From assembly GCA_029204225.1 (NCBI GenBank), contig CM055093.1, forward strand, positions 28,531,777 through 28,595,776: a stretch of 64,000 bases of DNA, written 5' to 3'. Shown here in pieces: positions 35,766 through 46,537 of this stretch (positions are counted from its first letter, which is position 1; each line of letters opens with the position of its first letter). A program made the translations under genes and the position numbers. The notes beneath the pieces were generated by a model. That model saw only the letters and a list, made by a program, of their open reading frames with translations. It made no database searches and was not told the DNA's origin. This stretch comes from Diphasiastrum complanatum. Taxonomy: Eukaryota > Streptophyta > Lycopodiopsida > Lycopodiales > Lycopodiaceae.

Positions 35766-38700
35766 ATTCTTCTCTCCTTTAACTGCTTCTATCTTTAGAA
35801 GCTCCTTAAAATAGGAAAGAATTACATGAACGGTTCCTTTAACTCTCAATATTAACCTAGGAAATCATTATCTTTAGTTTGACTTTCATATCAAACAAGT
35901 ACTCAGAGATAAACCAATTTCTAACCGTTAATCTCTGTTCTGGAGTACGACTCAAGTTTGAAAAGTACACTAAGCAGTAAATTTCTCAACTAGGTTATGC
36001 TCAACACAAGCTAGTAATATCACTTTCATGTAAAATACTTACATGAACCACTGAGTGAAATATTACCTAACTTAGGAGATTAAAGTTAAAGAAAATAAAT
36101 AATAATTATAGTCTGAAATTATCCACAAACTTTGACAGATAATTTATAAAAAGCTTTCAAATACAATTATCCTTAGAATCCAATTTTAAGATATGATAAT
36201 TCATTTCACTAGAATATCTAGGAGAATCATTAAGATATAAAATGATTAAAACTCAACTCTGAGTATCCCAGATACTCTTTTGAGTTAAATGCTCCTGTTT
36301 CTGGCACCAAATACAAGAAAATAACATTCATTCATCTTAATAGATTTATCTGTCTCCTACGATATCTTAATAGATCCAAGTAAATGAAGAATTATACTGC
36401 AGAATAGCATCCACGAGATAAAGTAAATTTTCTACAAGTAAAATAACTCGTGAGAATTTCTATGAGATCCATAGGTTTTCAATTGAAATACTGGAGTAGA
36501 GAGATTCAAAACCCTGATTCGAATTCTTACTCAATTAATAGACCAAGACTTAATCGTCACACCTCAGAATCATCACAATTTCGAATAATCTTCTGAAAAT
36601 AATTAAGTATCTATTTATGATCCGTCAATCATAAATATGATTCGTATGATTCGTCAATCATAATTTTTTGGAATCCAAAACCCATAATCACTTACAGGAG
36701 GATACTGGAGTATATGTCCAACATAACTCAAGAAAAGTAAGAATCATTCCAAAATCTTTCCACTTAAAAAATACTGGATTTAGAAATATTCTTCAAACAA
36801 GATTCTTTAACTGTAGTGCAAGATTCAAGTTCTATAAACCACTGGTAATTAAAGACTGAACACATATTAAAATGACAATCATCTTCAACTACAAAAACTT
36901 TAGATTACAATCTAGAATCAAATCTAGATACCCAAAGTCCTGCTGAATATCAATTCAAATATTATTCTTGGATTCATTATGATTCGTTATCCAATTGAGC
37001 GCTCTGGGATATAATCACTAATGAGCTAAGTCTATTCCTTAACTAAGGAATACTCAATTCCAAGAATATTGTATATCCAATACACACAATTTTAACTGAT
37101 AAATCCAAATGATTCACTAATCATGCATCTTACAAGCAATATAAAACAAACTATCAGTTTCTGGTGAATCCTCATCACACTGGTCGTTTTACCAATTAAT
37201 TTCATCCTGGAGTAATCAACTACTCAAGTTAATTATTTATGATTCAGAAATCTCAATGTCCAAGTGCAGCTTTTAATTATTCATGTATAACACCACATTT
37301 AGATCCTTATCCAAGTCATTTATTAGTTAAGTCATAAATCTTCCATAGAAAGATCTGTTAAGTCTGCAAGTATATGTCAAAACAATACTTGATCATATGT
37401 TCATGTTCACCGACTAGGTTAAGTGCACCAAATAACTGTAGTAACCAGGAATACACAGTAGATTCATACAAGATTAATCGTGCACATATGTAAATAATCT
37501 CACTATGACCCAGTACATAAACACATTTTTATCTGGCAGATTCCTCCAGAACCCACATATGTTACTCACATATCTCATTGAGATCTTGTAACTTAGCTAC
37601 AAAATATTTTTTATTTCTCATGAGTAAATAACATATCCGAAAAGTCTCTAAGACGAATAAAATTCCCTCTCAGCAGTTTTCAAATCCCACTTACCTCTAA
37701 TTATATAATTTCTCACACTTGATTAACCCCTCTCTGATCCTAGTACTTAAACTAAGATTAGATTGATCCGATACAGAACTCTCAACTTAACTTCTGATCA
37801 AACTTACTTCTATCTCAACCAAAATAGAATTAGTAACCTTTGACCATTCATTGTACTACTTATAGACAATGATTCAACTTTCAAACCTGTTCTAGTTCCA
37901 GATTGTCCACACACTCCCTAGAGAATTTCTCTTTTTCGAAAAGTTCCAATTAGGTATCCTACTCTGAATCTATCCGAAATTACTTTCAGACCCAATCTCA
38001 TTTCTATACCCTAGCTGGTTCTCTTCCGAAAGCTATGCAACCAACAGATTCCCAAATAGAATTTTATCCCACCACTTCACCCCTCCTTTTGAAGAAATTA
38101 TAAATTTCCATAAAAGTTAACTGGAAAGATGATATATGAAAATATCTAAATCCTAGAAAAGTCAGTAATAAGTGCTTCCACTAAAAGAATTCACCTTATT
38201 ACACACATGACTTTTCCTTCAAATATTTTCATTCTAAGTGATAGAAACTTCTATTCCATCGAAATCCATTTATGCAACAGAGATATTCCATGGTTTTAAG
38301 AAATACCTTAGAATTTATCTGAATTCCCAGTCTATTCACACAAGTAGTATTTTATATGACATAACAATCTTTTAGAAGAATAACTTCATGTTGGAAAGAA
38401 TCATATAAATAAGTCTGATATCCTATATTCGAGAAATTACTAAGAAGTAAAGAATTAATTAAGAAAGCGAGAAATATATTTGAGGGCGTCTGATTTTGTA
38501 AATAATGAGATACCACATTGGGATCTAGATTAAGCCTCAAAATTTTCCAAAATACCCCACATTTGATCAAACGGTTTTATTTTTCCCATATCGCGACTAG
38601 GTACTAAAACACACCATTCAGATCTTTACAGTCCTAGAATTTCCTTTCCAAAATCACTGATGTCCCATACCATCAACTTTTTCTTCTAGAAAATCCTTAA

Positions 38701-39545
38701 CCGCCTTATCTGATATTCTAGAAATCCATTGATCATCTAGCTGTCCTATAATCACTATAGGATATTATCTCTTGTTCCCAAACATTGGAGAATCCATTTA
38801 TTTGGATGACTGGCATGCCCATTAGATGGATACCACAAATCCACACTTGATTCTGTGATCTAAATAGAAGAATTAACATGGTTCAACACTACATTCTGAT
38901 CCTTACAGGTCAATGATAAGCTTCAAATCTCCCTGGATCCAAGAGCATCAACTCTAGGGACAAGCTTCTATCAACTAACAGATCCAATGTAATCCATATA
39001 TCAGATTCTATTTCTAATATCACAATTGACATCCAAAATTGCGGATAACTCAATGGTTACAAAGATATAAGCTATGAATTCAACTAAATGAATTATATCC
39101 ATGAAATTAATAACTGGTATTAACCAATTATTTACTGAGATTACCAAAATCCTAATTGCGAAATACATTTCCCAATCACACTACTGATGTCCACTCTTCT
39201 TCCCTCCTTAGAATTTTCAGTTCCCTGAAAGTCCTTCCGCTAAGATATCAAGAAGATGTAACGACATTAGTATATGTTTTTAAAAAAATAATTATAGTAC
39301 TAGTCTGATTTTTGAATATAATTCACCATAGGATTTTACTGGAAATGACACTTTTGATTAGTTCCTATTATTATGATTTTTCCAATAAAATTGGACTGTT
39401 TGTCCTTTTCACTTACTGGCTTTAAGAATTACTTTGTTAAAATTATCTGTAATTAAAGGGAAATAAGATTTGAATTCGGGTACTTCCTACACTGTATGCA
39501 CCCCAAAATAATATTGTTGAATAAAGTATAAATTTTCCAACATTG
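35766..39545 (-). repeat. Element N internal region, nearly complete (minus)
   Basis: About 3.8 kb of non-coding internal sequence from the PPT end (TAGAAGCTCC) inward to AATATTATTTTGGGG-type 5' sequence. It matches the plus copies at 43,130-44,405, 47,100-50,150 and 57,208-58,602 in reverse. No open frame over 73 codons. It is the longest continuous copy of this internal region in one orientation in the window. Confidence 0.8.
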
Positions 39546-40130
39546 AAACTAGAATCTCTAGGAGAATCATTAAGATATAGAATGATTAAAACTCAATTCC
39601 GAGCATCCCAGATACTCTTTTGAGTTAAATGCTCTAATTTCTAACACCAAATGCCCAAAAAACAACATTCATTCACCTTAATAGACTTGTTTGTCTCCTA
39701 TGATAACTGGAGATCCAATCAAAAGGAAAAACTGTACTCAAGCATCTGCAGACCATATACTATAGCAGAATAGCATCCACTGGATAAATTAAATCTGTGA
39801 GATCCTTAGGTTCTCAATTAAAAAATACTGGAGTAAAGAGATTCAAAACACTGATCTGAATTCTTACTCAATTAACATACCAAGACTTAATCGTTACACT
39901 TAAGAATCATTACAATTCCTTATAATCCTCTGACAACAATTAAGTATCTATTTATGATCCGTCAACCATAAATATTTAGATTCGTATGATTCGTCAATAA
40001 TAATTTTTTGGAATCCAAAACCATACTTAATCATTAACAGGATACTGGAGTATATGTCCAACATAACTCAGGAAAGTAATAATCATTCCAAAATCTTTTC
40101 CACTAGAAAAATACTAGATTTTAAAAACAT
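39546..40130 (-). repeat. Duplicated piece of element N internal region (minus)
   Basis: Starting AGAATCTCTAGGAGAATCATT, it repeats the sequence at about 36,205-36,790, joined without LTRs to the 5' end of the preceding copy. It ends near 40,130, where plus-oriented N sequence starts. Confidence 0.75.
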
Positions 40131-41020
40131 TCTCCAAAATACTGATATAGAAATGAGATTGCATCTAAAAATAATTTCGGATAGATTCAAAGTAAGATAC
40201 CTAATTGGAACTTTTCAAAAAAGAGAAATTCTTTAGGGATTGTGTGGACAATTTGGAACTAGAACATGTTTGAAAGGTGAATCATTGTCTATAAGTAGTA
40301 CAGTGAATGGTCAAAGGTTACTAATTCCATTTTGGTTGGAATAGAAGTAAGTTTGATCAGAAGTTAAATCTGAGAGTTCTGTATTGGATCAACCTAATCT
40401 TAGTTTAAGTACTAGGATCAGAGAGAGGTTAATCAGGTGTGAGAAATTATGTAATTAGAGGTTGGAAAACTGCTAAGAGAGAATTTTATTTGTCTCAGAG
40501 ATTTTTCGGATATGTTATTTACTCATGAGAAATAGAAAATATTTTGTAGCTAAGTTACAAGATCTCATTGAGATATGCGAGTAACATATGTGGGTTCTGA
40601 AGGAATCTGCCAGATAAAAATGTGTTTATGTACTGGGTCATAGTGAGATTATTCACATATGTGCACGATTAATCTTGTATGAATCTACTGTGTATTCCTG
40701 GTTACTAGAGTTATTTGGTGCACTTAACCTAGTCGGTGAACATGAACATATGACCAAGTATTGTTTTGACAAATACTTGCAGAGTTAACAGATCCTTCTA
40801 TAGAAGATTTGTAAGTTAACTAATAAATGAGTTGGATAAGGATCTAAATGTGGTATTATACATGTATAATTAAAAGCTACACCTGGACATTGAGATTTTT
40901 GAATCATAAACAATTAACATGAGTAGTTGACTACTCTAGAATGAAGTTAATTCGTAAAACGGTCAATGTGATGAGGATTCACCAGAAACTGATAGTTTTG
41001 TTTTATATTGCTTGTAAGAC
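40131..41020 (+). repeat. Element N internal region (plus), ends at an LTR junction
   Basis: Runs from GATATAGAAATGAGATTG to ATTGCTTGTAAGAC and matches plus internal sequence at about 48,590-49,455. At 41,021 it is joined directly to the PBS-side end of a minus N LTR. The last five bases AAGAC reappear (as AAGAT, inverted) at 42,557-42,561 beside the next LTR. Confidence 0.8.
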
Positions 41021-41498
41021 TATAAAGACCCCAAAGGATTTCCCCTAAGATGAGGATAGGACAACACAATAAGAGACACTATGGAGCCAAACCGCCCAAC
41101 CAATTCTAGATCAAAACCGGATTTAGCCCCCAAGCCATGCCATGTGAAGCAAGAGAAGAAGAAAGAAACTGGTAACCTAAACCCAATATGTCGACGGGAG
41201 AATCCCCACCTCCTTATATAGAGAGTAGAGTCCTGTGCATGTAACCATGCAATCCCCATGCACGTCAACTATAAATAGATCACATCTCTTCATGCAATCC
41301 TCCTGCCTATATCCGTCACACACACATGCAATGCTCCAAATGTCTCAATTAGAGTGTCTGGGTCCTCTCAAGGTAATTAGTCACAAACTGGCGTTGACAT
41401 GGAATTAAATCATGTCGTGACCAATAATCTCGAGTACTGGAGGGCCGGTCTACCATATTAGGACTATTCCAGGTCCTTAACCGAATATGGCCATAATA
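41021..41498 (-). repeat. Element N LTR, full length (minus)
   Basis: TATAAAGACCCCAAAGG to GGCCATAATA, followed by the PPT complement TTCCCTCCTTAAAC. It is full length, so its outer end at 41,021 is a true LTR terminus joined to N internal sequence. Confidence 0.88.
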
Positions 41499-42561
41499 TT
41501 ATTCCCTCCTTAAACTGCTTCTATCCTTAGAAGCTCCTTAAAACAAGAAAGAATTACATGAACAACTCCTTTCTCTCAATATTAACCTAGGAAATCATTA
41601 TCCTTAGATTGACTTTCATATCAAACAAGTACTCAGAGATAAACCAATTTCTAACCGTTAATCTCTGTTCTGGAGTACGACTCAAGCTTGAAAAGTACAC
41701 TAAGCAATAAATTTCTCAACTAGGATATACTCGACACAAGCTAGTAATATCACTTTCATGTGAAATACTTACATGAACTAGGGTGAAATATTACCTAACT
41801 TAGGAGATTAAAGTTAAAGAAAATAAATAATAATTACAGTCTGAAATTATCCACAAACTCTGACAGACAATTTATAAAAGCTTCCACATACAATTATCCT
41901 TAGAATCCAATTCTAAGATATGATAATTCATTTTACTAGAATCTCTAGGAGAATCATTAAGATGTAGAATGATTAAAACTCAACTCTGAGTATCCCAGAT
42001 ACTCTTTTGAGTTAAATGCTCCTATTTCTAACACCAAATACAAGAAAATAACATTCATTCATCTTAATAGATTTATTTGTCTCCTATGATAATTGGAGAT
42101 TTTTTGGAATCCAAAACCCATAATCATTTATAGGATACTGGAGTATATGTCCAATATAACTCAGGAAAAGTAAGAATCATTCCAAAATCTTTCCACCTAG
42201 AAAATACTGGATTTAGGAATATTTCTCAAACAAGATTCTTTAACTGAAGTGCAAGATTTAAGTTCTATAAACCAATAGTAATTAAAGACTGAACACATAC
42301 CAAAATAATCATCTTCAACTACAAAAACTTTAGACTACAATCTAGAATCAAATCTACATACCCAAAGTCCTGCCGAATATCAATTCAGATATTATTCTTG
42401 GATTCATTATGATTCGTTATCCAATTGAGCGCTCTGGGATATAATCACTAATGAGCTGAGTCTATTCCTTAACTAAGTAACACTCTATCCCAAGAATATC
42501 ATATATCCAATGCACACAATTTCAACTGATAAATCCAAATGATTCACTAATCATGCATCTT
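41499..42561 (-). repeat. Element N internal 3' segment (minus), internally deleted
   Basis: From the PPT inward to AATCATGCATCTT, with a deletion near 42,090 relative to 36,370-36,665. The right end is joined directly to the first base of a plus LTR. Confidence 0.8.
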
Positions 42562-42899
42562 TGTGATGGCCATATTCGTTTAAGAAACTGGAATAGTCCT
42601 AATAGTACTGGAGATTATTGGTCACGCCATGATTTAATTCCATGTAAAGGCCAGTTTGTGACTAATTACCTTGAGAGAATCCAGACACTCTAATTAAGAC
42701 ATTTGGAGAATTGCATGTCTATGTGATGGATATAGGCAGGAGGACTGCATGAAGAGATGTGATCTATTTATAGTTGACCTGCATGGGGATTGCATGGTTA
42801 CATGCATAGGACTCTACTCTCTATATAAGGATGTGGGGATTCTCCCGTCGACATATTGGGTTTAGGTTACCAGTTTCTCTCTTCTTCTCTTGTTTCACA
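42562..42899 (+). repeat. Element N LTR, 5' 338 bp (plus)
   Basis: Starts TGTGATGGCCATATTCG at a true LTR terminus and stops at CTTGTTTCACA, about 135 bp before the normal end. Plus internal sequence (GTACGATGC) follows without PBS. Confidence 0.85.
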
Positions 42900-44405
42900 G
42901 TACGATGCTATTTAAACCAATTAATTCTGGAGTATTGGTATTCCCAGTGAAGAGAATTAAATTGTGTTTTGTTTTTCTCTTTTTCAAATCGGTAGAACAC
43001 CGACCAATTGGTTATTGTGGTTTTGATGATTTAGGTCATTAAAATTGAACAAACTAAAAGCTTTTGGAATACTTGTTAAATAATAAATGGTGGAAAATTT
43101 ATAGTATATGGAGGTAATTCTTTATTCAACAATATTATTTTGGGGTGAATACAGTGTAGGAAGTACCCGAATCCAAATCTTATTTCCCATTAATTACAGA
43201 TAATTTTAACGAAGTAATTCTTAAAGCCAGTAAGTGAAAAGGACGAACAATCCAATTTTATTGGAAAAATGTAATAATAGGAACTAATCAAAAGTCAAAC
43301 TGGTTTCATTTCCAGTAAAATCCAATGGTGAATTATATTCAAAAGATTAGACTAGTACTGTTTCACATTCTAGTAGATGATTTTTTATGTATCAATTATT
43401 CAACCCAGGTATAGGTTAGAAATGAAATTGTTTCTGATTTTTGCCTATAGTAATTAATTTTTTAAAAACATTTACTAATGTCGTTACATCTTCTTGATGT
43501 CTTAACTAAAGGATTTGCAGGAAATTAAAAATTCTGAGGGAAGAAGAGTGGACATCAGTAGTGTGATTGGGACATGTATTTCGCAATTAGGATTTTGGTC
43601 ATCTCAGTAAATAATTGCTTAATACCAGTTATTAATTTTCTGGATCATTTAGTTGAATTCATAGCTTATATCTTTGTAACCAATGAGTTGTTTTGGATGT
43701 CAATTGTGATATTAGAAGTAGAATCTGATATATGGATTACATTGGATCTGTTAGTTAATAGAAGCTTGTCCCTAGAGTCGATGCTCTTGGATCCAGGGGG
43801 ATTTGAAGCTTATCATTAACCTATAAGGATCAGAATGTAGTGTTGAACCATGTTAATTCTTATGTTTAGATCACAGCATCAGGTGTGGATTTGTGGTATC
43901 CATCTGATGGGCATGCCAGTCATCCAAATAAATGGATTCTCTAGTGTTTGGGAACAAGAGATAATATCCTATAGTGATTATAGGACAGCTAGATGATCAA
44001 TGGATCTCTAGAATATCGGATAAGGCAGTTAAGAATTTTCTGGAAGAAAAAGCTAATGGTATGGGACATCAGTAATTTTGGAAAGGGAATTCTAGGACTG
44101 TAAAGATCTGATGATCAATGGTGTGTTTTAGTACCTAGTCGTGATATGGAAAAAATAAAACCGTTTGATTAAATGTTGGGTATTTTGAAAATTTTTGAGG
44201 TTTAGATCCCAATGTGGTATCTTATCATTTACAAAATCAGAGGCCCTCAAATCTATTTCTGGCTTTCTTAATTAATTCTTTACTTCTTAGTAATTTCTTG
44301 AATATAGGATATCAGACTGATTTATATGATTCTTTCCAACATGAAGTTATTCTTCTGAAAGATTGTTATGTCATATATATTACTCTTTGTTTGAATAGAC
44401 TGAAA
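42900..44405 (+). repeat. Element N internal 5' half (plus)
   Basis: Aligns with 46,880 to about 48,355 and with 16,300-17,490. No coding frame over 81 codons. It ends at AGACTGAAATTC, only about 240 bp (family coordinates) short of where the segment at 40,131 begins. Confidence 0.78.
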
Positions 44406-44655
44406 TTCTAATAGAGTCCTATGCATGGACCAACTATTCATAGAATTGTTATTGATAACTCTACACATGCATGCACTGTCTCATACCTTGTCTAAACTCC
44501 ACTTAGTGTCACGGTTATGGGCCTCACAAGGATATTAGTTACTTTCGGGTCACGTCCAGTATGACGTGGCATAACTAACAGCTTGTTTCACTGGAGTACC
44601 ATGTATCCAAGACTAGGAGTATATTGTATCCTATGTACTGGTCATGAACATAACA
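44406..44655 (-). repeat. Partial gypsy LTR
   Basis: About 250 bp of the same LTR as 22,269-22,789 (TAGAGTCCTATGCATGGACC to CATGAACATAACA), keeping the TG-side end and lacking the PBS-side half. It shows that the gypsy family inserted more than once here. Confidence 0.8.
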
Positions 44656-44662
44656 TTACTGA

Positions 44663-44818
44663 TATAAAGACTCCAAAGGATTTCTCCGAAGATGAGGATA
44701 GGAGAACACAATAAGAGAGACTATGGAACCAAACCACCCAACCAATCCTAGATCAAAACTGGATCTAGCCCCCAAGCCATGTCATGTGAAGCAAGAGAAG
44801 AAGAGAGAAACTGGTAAC
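44663..44818 (-). repeat. Element N LTR fragment (minus)
   Basis: TATAAAGACTCCAAAGG to GAGAAACTGGTAAC: the PBS-side third of the LTR, cut where LTR variant B begins. Confidence 0.8.
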
Positions 44819-45107
44819 ATATATATAGAGACTTGCCATGTCATCAATCCAAGATAGATTCATAAACCGAATCAAAGTTAGAAAACATATTGATGACATG
44901 GAAGACAGAAAATATGAAATATACTTTTCTCACTAGGATTGATGAACTATGTCACTGGGTATAGATGTGGATTTCATGAAGCTCAGTAATAAGCTCACAC
45001 AAGTCATTTTTTAAATTTATACAAGTGAGCTCAGAGAGGTAAACTACTGAGTAAAATTCTTAGTATGTTTTGAAATTTTTTTATGTATTTTTAACCTTTT
45101 AAGTATA

Positions 45108-45162
<55 letters not shown>

Positions 45163-45376
45163 ATATATATATAACTAACTTTTTTAACTAAAAATAATAT
45201 TTGATGTAGCGGGTTGGGGGGATTTGAGTTTTTTTTATTTATTAAAAATAATAATCAAGCGCCCCCCACGCCCAACCACTGTGGCGGGTGGGATTGGTTG
45301 GGAGGTTTGGCTCCATTGTCTATCATATTGTGTTCTCCTATCCTCATCTTAGAGACAATCCTGTTTGGTTCTCACA
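44819..45376 (+). repeat. Element N LTR variant B (plus) with (AT)n
   Basis: The last 85 bp or so (GATTGGTTGGGAGGTTTGG to GGTTCTCACA) are homologous to the end of the standard N LTR. The upstream 470 bp differ and contain an (AT)n tract (about 45,113-45,172), GGGTTGGGGGG and CCCCCCACGCCC. The whole unit reappears inverted at 59,101-59,655. It is followed directly by a primer-binding site. Confidence 0.75.
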
Positions 45377-45400
45377 TTGGTATCAGAGCTCTGATACCAA
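45377..45400. other. Palindromic double primer-binding site between facing LTRs
   Basis: TTGGTATCAGAG facing CTCTGATACCAA is a perfect 24-bp palindrome (26 bp with flanking A/T). Each half contains TGGTATCAGAGC, the tRNA-Met primer site, reading out of the LTR on its own side: variant B (plus) on the left and a standard N LTR (minus) on the right. Confidence 0.93.
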
Positions 45401-45858
45401 TATAAATACCCCAAAGGATTTCCCCTAATATGACGATAGGAGAACACAATAAGAGAGACTATGGAGCCAAACTGCCAAACCAATCCTAGCTCAAAACTGG
45501 ATCTAGCCTCCAAGCCATGCCATGTGAAGCAAGAGAAGAACAGAGAAACTGGTAACCTAAATCCAATATGTCGACGGGAGAATCCCCACCTCCTTATATA
45601 GAGAGTAGAGTCCTATGCATGTAACCATGCAATCCGCATGCAGGTCAACTATATATAGATCACATGTCTTCATGCAGTCCTCCTGCCCATATCCGTCACA
45701 CAGACATGCAATGCTCCAAATGTCTCAATTAGAGTGTCTGAGTCCTCTCAAGGTAATTAGTCACAAACTGGCCTTGACATGGAATTAAATCATGGCATGA
45801 CCCATAATCTCGAGTACCATATTAGGACTATTCCAGGTCCTTAATCGAATATGGCCAT
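45401..45858 (-). repeat. Element N LTR (minus)
   Basis: TATAAATACCCCAAAGG through CCAAACTGCC to GAATATGGCCAT. The last bases and part of the PPT are deleted (ATGGCCATCCGTCC). Confidence 0.85.
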
Positions 45859-46537
45859 CCGTCCTTAAACTGCTTGTATCTTTAGAAGCTCCTTAAAACA
45901 GAAAATAATTACATGAACAGTTCCTTTAACTCTCAATATTAACCTAGGAAATCATTATCCTTAGTTTGACTTTCATATCAAACAAGTACTCAGAGATAAA
46001 CCAATTTCTAACCGTTAATCTTTGTTTTGGAGTACGACTCAAGTTTGAAAAGTACACTAAGCAATAAATTTCTCAACTAGGTTATACTCAACACAAGCTA
46101 GTAATATCACTTTCATGTAAATACTTACATGAACCACTGAGTGAAATATTACATAACTTAGGAGATTAAAGTTAAAGAAAATAAATAATAATTACAGTCT
46201 GAAATTATTCACAAACTCTGACAAACGATTTATAAAAAACTTTCAAATATCCAATTCTAAGATATGATAATTCATTTCACTAGAATCTCTAGGAGAATCA
46301 TTAAGATATAGAATGATTAAAACTCAACTCGGAGTATCCCAGATACTCTTTTGAGTTAAATGCTCCTGTTTCTAGCACCAAATGCAAGAAAATAACATTC
46401 ATTTATCTTAATAGATTTATCTGTCTCCAATGATAACTGGAGATCCAAGTAAAGAACTGTACTCAAACATCTGCAGACCATATAATGTAGCAGAATAACA
46501 CCCACGAGATAAATTAAATTCTCTACAAGTAAAATTC
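45859..46537 (-). repeat. Element N internal 3' segment (minus)
   Basis: Matches 35,780-36,450 and, inverted, about 57,895-58,600. Ends at AAGTAAAATTCTC. Confidence 0.78.

Noticed and set aside
45113-45172. AT tract as a possible replication origin or scaffold attachment site
   Set aside because: A plain (AT)n microsatellite within a repeated LTR variant; no other support.
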